DNA of 64,000 nt. Origin: Luzula sylvatica. Taxonomy: Eukaryota; Streptophyta; Magnoliopsida; Poales; Juncaceae. The DNA is taken from contig OX326957.1 of NCBI GenBank assembly GCA_946800325.1, positions 248,001 through 312,000 of the forward strand, in the 5' to 3' direction. The translations under genes were made by a program, and so were the position numbers. How positions within the stretch are numbered: position 1 is the first letter of the stretch; every line of letters starts with the position of its first letter. The notes under the pieces were generated by a model, which had not been told where the DNA came from, did not search any database, and was given only the letters and a program-made list of their open reading frames with translations. This document shows positions 36,074 to 48,000 of the stretch, in pieces.

Positions 36074-38209
36074 TTATAATTCTGGTACAGGATGAATAGT
36101 TTCTCTTACAAAATTGCAAACTAAAACATTCCATGTGCGGTAATGAGGCACGAGTCCAACATGTATGGCTCTAACTAGAAGTGCATACGCATCATCAAGC
36201 AAATTAGCCTTGCAATGCCAACTTATCAAAATATTATAGGTGACACAATCGGCCACTATACCTTCATTATTCAACCTGTCTAACAAGTCCAAACCGGCAC
36301 GGATCCAACCCATTTTGCACAAACCGCTTATCAGAATATTATACGTAACTATATCAGGCACAAACCCTCTATTTACCATTTCCTTGACCATTTCCAAGGC
36401 TTCCTGCACTCTCCTAACTTTGCACAAACCACTTATTACTAGATTATACGTTATATTATCAGGTTTTATACCCTTTCTTACCATCTCTTCTAACAACCCT
36501 AAACTCTCGTCTACATCTCCATCTCTACAAAGGGCCATTATTAAACTGTTATAGGTTATCTTATCGAGGGAACAACCCTTAAGTACCATCTCGTTGGCTA
36601 CTCTCACAGCCTCTTTTTGTTCACCATTGCGTAATAAACCATTTATTAGGGTGTTGTAGGTAAAACTATTCGCAACCAGTCCTCGAGACAATAAGTTTTG
36701 ATATATATGAAATGCTTCGTGTATTTGGTTGTTATTACACAAATGGAATATTAAGGTACTAAATGTGCATATATCAGGTTTGCATCCTTTAATCCTCATC
36801 TCCTCGATTAATTCCATAGCATCATTTAATTTGCCATCCTTGCAAAGTGCATAAATGAGGCAATTATAACCCGTGTTGTTAAGGTTCAAGCCTTTTAATG
36901 ACATCTCTTCTAGAATTCTATTCGTGTAGTCCCAAAATCCATTCCTACATAAACTATGTATCAAAATCGTGTACGTGTTAATATTAGGAGAGATTCCTTT
37001 CGTCTCCATATCGGTAAGCAAATCCAAAGCAGTACTGAGTCTACCAATTTTACACAAACCATGTATCAAAATAGTACAAGTGTACACGTCTGGTTTGTAC
37101 CCATGTGCTATCATGATACGGTACAAATTTTCTCCATCACCAAACCTTCCTAAACTCATATATCCATGAATCACTGTATTGAATAAAACCGTGTTTGGCT
37201 GAGGGACCCGAGTTAACAAAGCTTGAGCCTCGCCCACTTGACCCTTTTTACACATGCCGTGTAATAAGAACCCATACGTGTGCGCATTTGGGTTACAACC
37301 TCTAACCAGCATTCTATCGAGCATCTTGGCTGCATCCTTTATCCGCTCAATTTTGCAGAGAGAGGAAATAATATCATTGAATGTGTAAACATCGAGCAAA
37401 CAACCCATGAGAATCATCTCTTCTAAAAGCTTTAACGCTTCGTCAACGCTACCTTGGTGGCATAATGCATGAATCAAGGTTTGGTATATGATTGAATCCG
37501 GTACGCATCCGTACCGTGCCATTCCTCTTAGTAAACCACAAGCAGAATCCAGTTTACCCATTCGACATAATGCCTTGATAGAAACCGAAAAAGAGAAAAT
37601 AGTCGGCGAAATACCTTTTCGAACCATTCTCTTGAAAAGATTAACCGTATCTTCGTAACAGTTGGAACGGGCTAATACATCCAGGGCAGCGTTGTAAGAA
37701 CGAAAAGTCGGTTCGCACCCGAAAGACTCCGACATTTCATCGAGCACCTGACAGACATTACCAGGAAGTCCAGCTTTCCCATAACAAACAATGAGAAGAA
37801 TAAATAATGACTCCTTCAGACGAACACCATCTTCTTTTGATTTGGAAAGGAGGTCTGATATGGTGTTAAAATCACCGGAAATGGCTAGTTTTTTTACAAG
37901 GTTGAAGTAGACAGGGAAGGTATTGCAGTAGCCCTTTTGTGTAGAGGCCCAGAAGAAGAGATTAATACAGGTGGATGTCTCGAGAGGGAGGTCTAGGAGC
38001 CTGCATAGCCTCCGAGGTGTGATGCGATTGAAGGAGAGGCGGAGCTGGTGGAGGTCGAATGGAGCGAGAAGCTTCTCCCAGACCTTCACTTTCAGCGCAG
38101 AGTTGCTGGAACTAGAGCTAAGAAGGGTAGGGTATACCGAGAAATAGGATAGGTGGAGAAGGGAGAAAGGTCGAAGCTTTGCAGTACGAGTTGCAGGAAG
38201 ATGAAGCAT
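36074..38209 (-). CDS. MTL1: P-class pentatricopeptide repeat protein, probably mitochondrial; MTL1-like (At5g64320 type)
   Basis: An intronless 711-residue frame. The N terminus (MLHLPATRTAKLRPFSLLHL) is basic, hydroxylated and free of acids, as in mitochondrial presequences. After a conserved LAPFDLHQLRLSFNRITPRR segment come about 15-16 PPR units of 35 residues to near the end, with the standard TYN.LI.GLCK..R...A..L...M...G..PD pattern. PPR tracts bind organellar RNA one base per repeat. Overall similarity, as I recall it, is to Arabidopsis At5g64320 (MTL1), which is needed for nad7 translation and splicing in mitochondria. P-class status is certain since no E or DYW domain follows; orthology should be checked. 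It diverges from the gene at 38656. Confidence 0.88.
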   Translation of the reverse strand: MLHLPATRTAKLRPFSLLHLSYFSVYPTLLSSSSSNSALKVKVWEKLLAPFDLHQLRLSFNRITPRRLCRLLDLPLETSTCINLFFWASTQKGYCNTFPVYFNLVKKLAISGDFNTISDLLSKSKEDGVRLKESLFILLIVCYGKAGLPGNVCQVLDEMSESFGCEPTFRSYNAALDVLARSNCYEDTVNLFKRMVRKGISPTIFSFSVSIKALCRMGKLDSACGLLRGMARYGCVPDSIIYQTLIHALCHQGSVDEALKLLEEMILMGCLLDVYTFNDIISSLCKIERIKDAAKMLDRMLVRGCNPNAHTYGFLLHGMCKKGQVGEAQALLTRVPQPNTVLFNTVIHGYMSLGRFGDGENLYRIMIAHGYKPDVYTCTILIHGLCKIGRLSTALDLLTDMETKGISPNINTYTILIHSLCRNGFWDYTNRILEEMSLKGLNLNNTGYNCLIYALCKDGKLNDAMELIEEMRIKGCKPDICTFSTLIFHLCNNNQIHEAFHIYQNLLSRGLVANSFTYNTLINGLLRNGEQKEAVRVANEMVLKGCSLDKITYNSLIMALCRDGDVDESLGLLEEMVRKGIKPDNITYNLVISGLCKVRRVQEALEMVKEMVNRGFVPDIVTYNILISGLCKMGWIRAGLDLLDRLNNEGIVADCVTYNILISWHCKANLLDDAYALLVRAIHVGLVPHYRTWNVLVCNFVRETIHPVPEL

Positions 38210-38655
38210 ACTCTCTCGAAGTCGAGGAGGCCTTCATTACATCATTTCCATCTCCGAGGCCTCTGTCTCTGTCTTTCATTGAAGAGATTTCCAGTGCACC
38301 AAATAATCCAGAATCTAAAATCTAATTTACTAGAAAAACCAGACTTAAAGAATCTAGAAAACAAATACTCATACTCATACTCGCTCTTGTTATTCCCAAC
38401 CAAGAAATGAAATCCTCACTTTTTGTCTCCCGTCTTTGTCCAAAATTGTAGTATCAATTAGCTATTTAGATAATGTTAATCAATATTAATATTAATTTAA
38501 TATTAATAATAATAATAATAATAATAATATAATTTTGTCTAGAAATTTCTAGAAACTCTGTAGAAGTAGAAGTGGAGAACCCATCTCCTTCATATCAATT
38601 ATCACTTATCACTTTATCAGTACATCGTGAAAATCCTTGACAAACCCTACACACT
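38210..38655. promoter_or_regulatory. Divergent promoter between the PPR and repeat-protein genes
   Basis: Only 446 bp separate the two start codons. A (TAA)n run at about 38507-38530 sits in the middle; short leaders lie on both sides. No specific operator was identified. Confidence 0.5.
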
Positions 38656-38779
38656 ATGGCTATGGTGAGCTCAGGCTTGCCGATCCCACCTTTTCCGATA
38701 CCAGTCTTTCTCGACTCCACGCTCGACACTCGTCTCGCCGTGCTCGTCTCCTCGGACGACACCGTCGCTTCTCTTAAAA

Positions 38780-38867
<88 letters not shown>

Positions 38868-40965
38868 CTATAGATTTCAACTGATTTCTCCATATTTTGT
38901 TGCAGGGATGATAGAGATGGATCATGCAGTTAATTTTCCTGAAATTGGAAGCGTGATTGTGAAATCGATTAAGGTAAGCCTAGGAAAATGCCTTGACATG
39001 AATACATGATCCATTAACAACCCCATCAGGGCAAATGCAATGCCAATCATGATGTTTTAGTTTTACATTTATGAAAATTGATCAAGAAAGTTTTGAAATG
39101 CATGAAAACATTGCAGGTAATGTTCAAGGGATCTCTATACAACATGTGCAATTCAATGCTCGTCAAAAGCGTTCTTCGAGGGGATAAAAAAAGGTTATTC
39201 TTGCACGTTGAAGTGGTGCCACTGCCGGCCCCTAATTCTAATTCCAAAGGCCCTACCTCCGGTGAACAAAAGAAGCTCAACGATAAAGATTGCGAAATAA
39301 ACCTCGTACCAAATCAAGCTACTAATAATAATGTTCAAACCGACAAGGGAGAATCTAACGGTACAGAAGCAAATCCTGATCCTGACGGGGCAGCAAAGGA
39401 GAATGAATTTCTGAATGGCCTTGATTCTAATGCTTGTTTGGAGAGAGAAACGTCTCTCAGTGATGCCGGTAAGCATTCTGTATTATCGAAATATTTTTTA
39501 ATTATAAAATTCTGATCTAACTAAATGAGTTGATTAATCCAGATCAGATAATATTATCAACTCTGATGGATCTCAAGAAACAAGGCCACGAAGAAAACAA
39601 GGCCAATGAAGAACCTGGATGTCAATCTCTTGCAGATTCAGAGACTGGGAAAGCATTAAATGGAGAAAACAAGCACAATCACTTCATGCTTCATAACTTT
39701 GTTATAGAAAAAGTAAACATAATTGATTATCTTCGCCCCGAAACCACAAACCAACAATCTAAGGAGACCAAAAAGAGATCCAAGGACCCAAATCAACAAT
39801 CTGGGTCCAAAAAGAAATCCAAGGACTCAAACCTACCCGAGGAGACCAAAAAGAGATCCAAGGACCCAAATCAACAATCTGGGTCCAAAAAGAAATCCAA
39901 TGACTCAGAGCAATCTAAGCACGAGACCAGAAAGAGATCCAAGGACCCAGAGCTCTCTGAGCAGACCAAAAAGGGATCCAAGGACCCACAGCAATCTAAC
40001 GACGAGACCAAAAAAGGATCCAAGGACCGAGAGCTATCAAAGGACGAGTCCAAAAAGAAATCCAAGGACTCAGAGAAATCTAAGGACCCAGAACTATCAA
40101 ATGACGAGTCCAGAAAGAGATCCAAGGACACCGAGCAACCTAAGGAGGAGACTAAAAAGAGAAAGAGATCCAAGGGCCCAGAGCAATCAAAGGAGGAGCC
40201 CAAAACAAGATCCAAGGGCCCAGAGCAATCTAAGGAGGAGCCCAAAACAAGATCCAAGGGCCCAGAGCAATCTAAGGAGGAGACGCGAAAGAGATCCAAG
40301 GACCCCGAGCAATCTAAGGAGGAGACCAGAAAGAGATCCAAGGGCCCAGAGCAATCGAAGGAGGAGACCAGAAAGAGATCCAAGGGCCCAGAGCAATCTA
40401 AGGAAGAGACTAAAAAGAGATCCAAGGACCCGGAGCAATCAAACGCCGTGTCCAAAAAGAGATCGAAGGACCCAGAGCAATCTAAGGCGGAGACGAAAAA
40501 GAGATCGAACGGTGCAGACCAATCTAAGGAGACCAAAAAGAGATCCAAGGACCCAAAACCGAGTTTGTCTGATGACATGGCGTATTTGAGTGAGAGCATG
40601 GGGTCAGAAGACGAAGCAGAGCGGTACAAGGTGGCGATACGCGTGCCTAGCAAGACACTTGCTGCATCTGCTTTCATATTTAATGATGACGATAAAGAAA
40701 TCCAAAGCAATAGTATTAGTAGGGATGAACAAGATACTCGCCCATCTCGGTAAGTTCTTAAATCCCATTTTGAAATCCCATTTTGTGTTTTGCATAATTC
40801 TTAAAATCTTATAATCGGTTTATTCATCGGAACTTCTAACTATCTAGCGGGAGGGTTGAGAAGAAGCTTGTGAATAATGAAAAGAAAGTATTAAGTGGGG
40901 TCGATAAGAAGCTGAAGAATAATGAAAAGGGTATAATATTGGCATTGCAATCACAAACCACTTGA
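38656..40965 (+). CDS. Lysine-rich protein with about 14-residue KKRSKDPEQSKEET repeats, function unknown
   Basis: Five exons give 622 residues: 38656-38779, 38906-38973, 39117-39468, 39543-40749, 40848-40965. Residues about 10-100 look folded (FLDSTLDTRLAVLVSSDD, then DHAVNFPEIGSVIVKSIK and MFKGSLYNMCNSMLV), with a ubiquitin-like rhythm of strands that I cannot confirm. A polar, acidic linker follows. About 265 residues are then made of degenerate repeats around KKRSKDPEQSKEET, highly charged and disordered, with many KKRSK-type nuclear localisation motifs. The C terminus resumes unique sequence (DDMAYLSESMGSEDEAERYKV and KLVNNEKK/KLKNNEK). A nuclear, nucleic-acid- or chromatin-associated role is inference. 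Intron 1 carries adjoining (CT)n and (GT)n runs. Confidence 0.8.
38783..38865 (+). repeat. Compound (CT)n(GT)n microsatellite in intron 1
   Basis: About 40 bp of CT is followed by about 38 bp of GT within the first intron of the lysine-rich protein gene. Confidence 0.9.
39757..40556 (+). repeat. Coding minisatellite, 42-bp-type units
   Basis: Variant units of 30-42 bp around AAGAGATCCAAGGACCCAGA encode the KKRSKDPEQSKEET repeats. The two most alike neighbours lie near 40190-40270 (CCCAAAACAAGATCC units), marking the most recent duplications. All length changes are multiples of three, consistent with purifying selection on frame. Confidence 0.85.
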
Positions 40966-41553
40966 AGATGTCGATGCAAACGCAGTGTCTCTCTAGATGG
41001 TAAATACTTTTGGACTCGTCAAACTACGCGATTGGTTTGGTTTTGTTTTGTATCGCGTAATATTAGTGGTATTCAATGAATTTATCTCATTTTGCTTTTT
41101 GGTGATTGTGCGGGATTTCTGTAAATGAAACTTTTATGCATTCTTTGTCAATCAGAGCTTTTTTTTTGAACGAGGAGGCAATAGCCGTCCCGTCACTCAT
41201 TATATATATTAAACAAAACAAAATAAAATGTTTTGGAAAGGGCAGTGGGTAAACTACGTTGAGATTGCAATGAAATTACAAATACTTTTAATTATAATCA
41301 CGCTAACTTGTGAGATTTTGGAAATACATAATTATTTTAGATAATGAAAATTTTGTTACAACAAGACAATACGAGGGTTTTAATGTAAGTTCTAATTTAT
41401 TATGGATGTCATCTTGTCGTCTTATTTGGTAATATATTAAAATTTATGTATCCCAAACTTAAATATTTTCTTGTTAAATACAAAGGTTTAGGGTATGAGA
41501 TTAACTCAACCCGGCCATTTTTATAGAAAAAATTGTTGCTAAAATAATATTTA
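40966..41553. other. 3' flank with retroelement-tail-like fragment
   Basis: The gene's 3' region is followed by a T-run and GAACGAGGAGGCAATAGCCG at about 41161-41188, related to about 26780-26812. No gene is seen. Confidence 0.4.
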
Positions 41554-43586
41554 CTAGCATAACCCCCGCGCAATTGCGCGGGGTTGTTCGGGTTTATAAG
41601 TAATGTAGTTGAAGAAAATTGTTGTCGTGAATTTCTTTTTGTAATCATTATTATATGTGCAATTTAGTGTGTTGTGTGCGAGTGAAATTTTGTAGCAAAA
41701 ATCGTTTGAATATTTTAAGAGCCGGATTTCTTGAATAATTCAAACGGTTATTGCTAAAAAAATTATCTATATTTTATACATCATAAACAAAATAAGGAAA
41801 AAGAACGAATGAGTCGTCATGAAATTTATTAAGAACCTAATAGATCAGAAAACATTGCTGAAAAAAAGAGTGTTCTTAATTTCACAAATCCTTAATTTCG
41901 CTACATATTTAGCACAAATATTTTTCGCCCTTTGTGTGGTCGGCCAACAACAAAGTTTCACGATGTCATCGCTAACCGTTTCGTTCGAACCTTTAATTTA
42001 AATTATGTCATGATTATTCGCACATCCGTGATTTGGTATATTTTTAATCCCCTAATTTTTTTTGGATATTGTAAAAAATCCTCTATCTTTTCGTAAACTC
42101 CAAAAAAAAAATTCTTTACCGAACTTTTATTTTAAAATACTCCTTATGGATGATATTAATTTTTTTTTTTTTCAAAATACCTTCCAAATCTCATATGTAA
42201 TAATTAAAACTTATTTTTGTTATTTTTTATTAATTTTAAGAAAATTCATAAACATTTCTTAACATATAGTGATTTAAAAAAATTTAAATTATTACATATT
42301 TTGTTTATATAATTTTAATATTCCATTCTTTATTCATAAAAAAACTAACATTAAATAATAATAAATAAACATCTTGCAAATATATTCATAGAAAATATCT
42401 ATTTAAACATCTACTTTTTATTTTAGTTTTCATTTTATGTATTTTTTAATAGTTTTGTGATATTTTATTTTTAAATATTTGCAAGATGTTCTTTTATTAA
42501 TATTGTTCAACTTATTATAATTTTATTTTAGTTTTTCAAGAAAAATAATACATAAGTTGAATATTTGTAATGAATGAAATATTAAAATTATATAACATAT
42601 AACATATAGTAATTTTTTTTTAATTATTATGTATTAAAAAAAGTTTAAGAATTTTTTAAAATTAAAAAAGCATTTTTTTTTAAATGAATACATATGTAAA
42701 TTAATTTTTTTGTACAATATCTAAAAATTTAAGGAGTCTTTTGAAAAAATTTCAAGTAAAGTGGTGATAGGGAGGCATAATAAGGTGTTGATGTGGACGC
42801 ATGAGATGAGAGAAATTATTAATAATGTAAAAAAGGACCGAAATTTAAATTAAAAAGGACCAAAATGTTAATAAAAAGTACTAAAGTGTGATGTAAAACT
42901 GAAAAGGACCAATATATAAATAAAAAGGACTATAATATAAATTCAAAAATGTAAAAAAGGATGAAGATGTAAATATGAAGGACCAAAATGTAAGTTTCTA
43001 AACTCAAAAGGACAAAAATGTAAATAGAAAGGATCAAAATATAGTTTTTTCAACTAAAAAGGACCAAAATGTAAATAAAAATGACCAAAATATAAATAAA
43101 TTTTTTACAAAGAGGCCCCTGGACCAAAGTTTAATTTTTCAAACTTGAAAGGACTAAATGTAAATAAAAAGGACCAAAATGTAAATAAAAAGGACCAAAA
43201 TGTATTTTTTTTTCAGAAAAGTACCAAAATGTAAATAAATTATTTTTACAAAGAGGCCCCTGGACCAAAATGTAAATTTTAAAACTTCGAAGGATCAAAA
43301 AGCAAATATAAAGGACCAAAATGTGGAAAAAAGGACCAAAATGTAATTTAAAAAAAAAAATAGGACCAATTTGAGACCCCTGGACTAAAATGTAAATTTC
43401 AAAACTTCGAAGGACCAAAAAGCAAATATAAAGGACCAAAATGTAATTTTTTTTCAAAAAAAGGATCAATTTGTAAATAAAAAAGGACCAAAATGTAAAA
43501 AAAATATTTTTTTTTACGAATAGGCCCCTGGTGACGTGGCTGCACCAGGGGGCTGCAAATCCCCTTGAATTAGTATATAGTATAGA
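41554..43586 (-). mobile_element. Non-autonomous Helitron, minus orientation
   Basis: On the minus strand the 5' end is TCTATACTATATACTAATTC, starting at 43586 and preceded by A. The 3' end is CTAG at 41557-41554 followed by T, so insertion is between A and T. A perfect 20-nt palindrome, CCCCGCGCAATTGCGCGGGG (41564-41583), lies six bases inside the 3' end, the expected terminal hairpin. There are no TIRs and no target duplication. The 5' third (42830-43530) is a minisatellite of AAAGGACCAAAATGTAAAT-type units; the rest is AT-rich. No Rep/helicase frame is present. It shares both ends and the minisatellite with the element at 53210-54436. Confidence 0.85.
42830..43500. repeat. Minisatellite of about 20-bp GGACCAAAATGTAAAT units
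   Basis: Dozens of variants of AAAGGACCAAAATGTAAAT occur in the Helitron, with longer blocks repeating the GAGGCCCCTGGACCAAA phrase. The same unit recurs in the second Helitron. Confidence 0.85.
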
Positions 43587-43661
43587 TTCCCAAGTTCATT
43601 CATATAACATATTATAAATTAAAATCAAAATTTTAATTTAAAAATCTCCATGATATTAAAA

Positions 43662-43753
<92 letters not shown>

Positions 43754-45012
43754 CAATATTATATGAAAATACATAAAACATGTAACGATTTTGGAAAATA
43801 TATAAAATTACGAGTTTGTTGCTAATATTTAGAAATGTTAAAGAGGGTTTTGAAGGAAGTAAAAAAAAATATTTGAGGAAATCTATAAACAAAAATGTTG
43901 CACCTACAGAAGCAGTTCACCAAAGTGTTGCCGATCAACTATTTATGGATAAGAAATGGCATGGGTTCCATTCAATTTATACCTAAAAAACTCATCGGGA
44001 TTAAATTTGTGACCGTATCATTTTAAAAAAATGGATAATAAGAATTTCCCTATTTTTACCTTTAAAACTCGTAATATTTTTTGTCAAATTAATTCATCCT
44101 TTTATTTTATCACCCATCCCGTGAATGTCTGCCAACGTATAAAAAAAGATTAAATTTTTTTTTTGCTATTGTTAATACAATTTAGAATATTCTGCAATTT
44201 AGTCATTAATGCGGGTGTTATTGTAATTTATTCTTAACGTGGATCCAGGTAGAACGTCAATCTTGAGCAAAGTACCATTAGTTTTAACGATAACATCGAT
44301 CTTATATTCCTCCTTCGGCCAAGGTTTTCTTTTTCAAAAATTTAACGATAATATCGATCTCAAAGCCTAGAATCTTCAGTCCACTTTCTTTCTCAAACTT
44401 CTATAGTTTTTTTTCTCTCGCATGCGCGCTTGCTCGCTCTCTCAAATCCCATTCTCTCCCCGAAATGAAGGAAGATGAATTATCTTCTGTCCACTCCCCC
44501 CCTCTCTCTCTCTCAGAGGAAGAACTTGCGCCTAGTACTTGAAAGCACTCATTACAATCTCTCACAACCTCGGGCCCAATTTTCAAAAATTCATATTCAC
44601 ACAATTAACTTCGGGGACTCGGCTCACCATCTCCCTGACTTTGTGTGGTCTAGTTTTCGATTGGGGGGGACTCGGCTCACCTTTGAAGTTCGGAGTAGCG
44701 AGTAGGAAGTGAGGGTTTGAGTTAGAACAACACTAACATTAGTTGTATTTCTCCATGACATTCAATGGAAATTAATGTGCGAAATGGCAGCGTGTTATTG
44801 TAATAGGAAAAATTAACAAACAATCAATGCTGCTTTGAACTATTACAATGCATAAGAATAGAGAAAAAAATCCTCTGTTCAAACAAAAGAAAAGAATACT
44901 CTCACAAATAAAATCAAACTGTCCTTAAAAATACAAATTGAAATGACACAAATCCTTCCTGCCGACAAACAACGAATTTGCTGAACAGATAAAGGTAATA
45001 AATGTTTTGGTT
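43587..45012. other. Intergenic AT-rich sequence
   Basis: A pure (AT)n run of about 87 bp at 43664-43750 is followed by AT-rich sequence. Two GATAATATCGATCT-type words occur near 44285 and 44345. Frames at 44401-44705 are low-complexity and unsupported. The 3' UTR of the kinesin gene (minus) probably lies within 44700-45012. Confidence 0.45.
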
Positions 45013-48000
45013 TCACTCAAATGCGGGAGCAAATGCAGATCTCCATGACTGATTATCATGAGTCCGAGCCGGCTCTTGGACAATCTCAGCCTCCTCCTCC
45101 GTATGATAGTAAGACTCCAACGCTGATTCCGGAAGCCGGCTCTCAGCGAGATAGTTCTTCATGGTTGCCATGTCCAACATGTGCTTCTTTTTCATCTTTT
45201 CCATCTGCTTCCTCAACTTCTCCTTCTCCTGCTCCATTCCTCCACACTTTTCCTGCAACACACAATCTCACATTTTATTCCTTAAATAGAAATTAGAATA
45301 GTGATCATATAATATATAATATATACCTGGGATCTAGAGAGAGCCTCCTCGGCTTCTCTTAACCTGACAAGTAACTCGCCAGCAGCATGAACGGCCTCTG
45401 CAGTGTCTCTAAGCTGAATTCGTAGCCTCCTATTCTGTTCCTTCAACTGGGCCCGCTCTTTCTCCCTATCAATCCTCACATTCGACAATTCCGCCGACAA
45501 TGCCGCAGCGAAAGCCATGCTTGTACCTCCTCCTTTCTTTCCTGCTTTCAAAGCCGCCCTCTTCACTTCGTTAATCCCTTCCATTACCCTTCTATGCCTC
45601 TCCAGCAGATCGTTGTACCCTTCTTGCAGATCTGCGTAGTGTTCTACTATTCTCGAGTGGCCTAGGATCGAGCGGTGAAGCGCGTCTTCCAGTTCCGCGT
45701 TGCACGACTTTTCTTGGGCCAGTTCTGCTTCTTTCTTCTCTGCGTATATGCGGCTTGATTCCAAGTCTTGTCTCAGCTCTTCCGTTAAGCATATCCATTT
45801 GCTCTCTGACTCCATCCAGTTTTCCCTTTCCTTCTCCACTTCATCGTTTGTGTCCGTAACTCCGTTTCGTATCTTCTCGAGAAGGCAGTATTCTTCTGTC
45901 TCGTTAGTAGTCTGTTACATTCAAATAGGCAAATGAAGAAACTGGAAATAAAATCAAAACAATGTTTTAAGTTGAACACGAACCATATTTTCAGATTCTC
46001 CAATTCTGAGTGATTCGGTAATCTTAATTCCATCATTAAAACTCTGCTGCATGACTCCACCTTGCCTGCGAAGTTCCACCTGCAAACATGATGCAAAGAA
46101 GCTTAAATGAAATAATATTCCATTATAATGTTTGGATATTATTAATATTATGCGTGTACATACCAGAGATGTAAGATGCTTGATTTTAGCTTCCTGTTCT
46201 GCACAGAGCGCTTCAAGCTCTTTTTCTCTCTTCGAACCATTTGTGCTTGCATTACTCTCACCCTGTGGAATCAAAAGAATACGCAAGTGTTATTATACAA
46301 GAAATATCAAAAAATTAATAAATACAGATGGGACCCACTTGTAAATGCATATAGAAATATCAAAATCGGGATGCATTCGGTGAAATGATTATGTGGGTCA
46401 AGCATTTTTGTGTTATTATATAAATTACAAGGTTAAATGAATATTAAAACAACTTGCCTTGGTAGATCCATTTTCTTCATCTTGGTTCTCAATAACAGGA
46501 ACAAGCTGCATGCCCAAATCATTCTTCGATTCAGCCTCCTTTCCTTGTACCAACTTCTTACAAGAGGAACACACAAAGTTCCTAGACTCGTCAGAAGAAT
46601 GAGGGGCTTGTGATGAATCGATTGATTGGCATTTCAATGCCAAGTGCTCAAAAGAAAGGCTGACAAAAGACTTTCTTGGATTGGAGTTGTTATTCTCACC
46701 ATGCTCCTCGATTATATTCAATCCACGGTGAAGACTCGCAGCCAAGGACTCTGTAGGGCTAAGCTTTGTTGACTGTATCGAGGATCTTAAACTTCCGCCT
46801 CCTCCAATCTCATCCTTGGCAACAGAAAGGAGGCCCAACGATGACATAATGCTTTTCCTTGGCTTGATATGGATTCTGGGAGAGGAACACAGTGTCGGTT
46901 CAGGTTCTTTCATTGGCGACACCTCTGTGTTGGTCTCGAGTATTTCTTCAAGGGTAGCAGTTTCTTCAGAAGAAGAAGAATGAAGGTTGGTTATTTGGGT
47001 ACAGAGCTGAGCGACATCCTCCTCGTCGGCTTCTTCCAGGTCTTCTTCATCCGACTCCATGTCGATACGGGGCAAAATCAGGGAGCGATTGAGGCTAACT
47101 CGGAGCAGATTCAAGTTACGTCTAGCATTGAACCCTTTAAAACTCTCACTAGGAGAATTGCTGCTTGATTTTGCTCTGATCAGTTCTTCCTGCACAACCA
47201 ACAAATATATCAGTTATGCCCCTCTATAAAACATGAGACATATCATCAAAATGAAAGGGTAATATAATACCTTGAGTTGACGGATCTGATCGCTTAAGCC
47301 ATTGACATCATCTTCACTTATTTCATTAATGATTGGCGTGTTCTGTATGTGGTTCGCTCGTTCTCCAAACCGAAGCGTGCTTAGAATGGCTGATTTCGAT
47401 CTGTATTTTACCATTAATCAACTCTTATGTTATTACTAGAATGTAATGCATTGTTAATAACATAAAAACGTTTTGATATCCATCTATTATAGTACCTCAT
47501 ATCTGAAGAAATATGGCAGAGAAATGTGACTTTAGAGTTGCCTCCAAGTGTATCTTGCAATAGATATGTCAGTGACGAGCCTAAATAAGATACTTTCTGA
47601 TCCTTTCCCAATATCGCAGCTTCTGATAGAATGTTGACCAACTTTCTGTAACCACCCCATAAATAAACACAATATTAATAAGTTAAAAAGAAGAAAGTAT
47701 TGTATTTAAAGGAGATATACATACCCGAGCCTCGAAAGAGATTTCTTGACAAATCTCTCTTCTTTGGTACACTGTTTGGTAGCACCTTCAGATTCGTTCA
47801 TATCCAGCCCAGCAAGATCAACAAATGTGATTCTGCTACTTTTCGAACTGCTAAAGCTGCTCGACGAGGGTTGCTGCACAATTTACAAAATATACATTCA
47901 ATATCAATTAACTCATTTTTATATAATTTGCAAAAAACATTATTTACCATTCCCACTACCTTGCTCCAAGATTCCAGTACAAAATTGAACATGACATGTG

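Noticed and set aside
39871..40710. 279-codon antisense open frame
   Set aside because: It is the reverse reading of the KKRSKDPEQSKEET minisatellite; stop-free because of codon-periodic repetition, with no domain or splice context.
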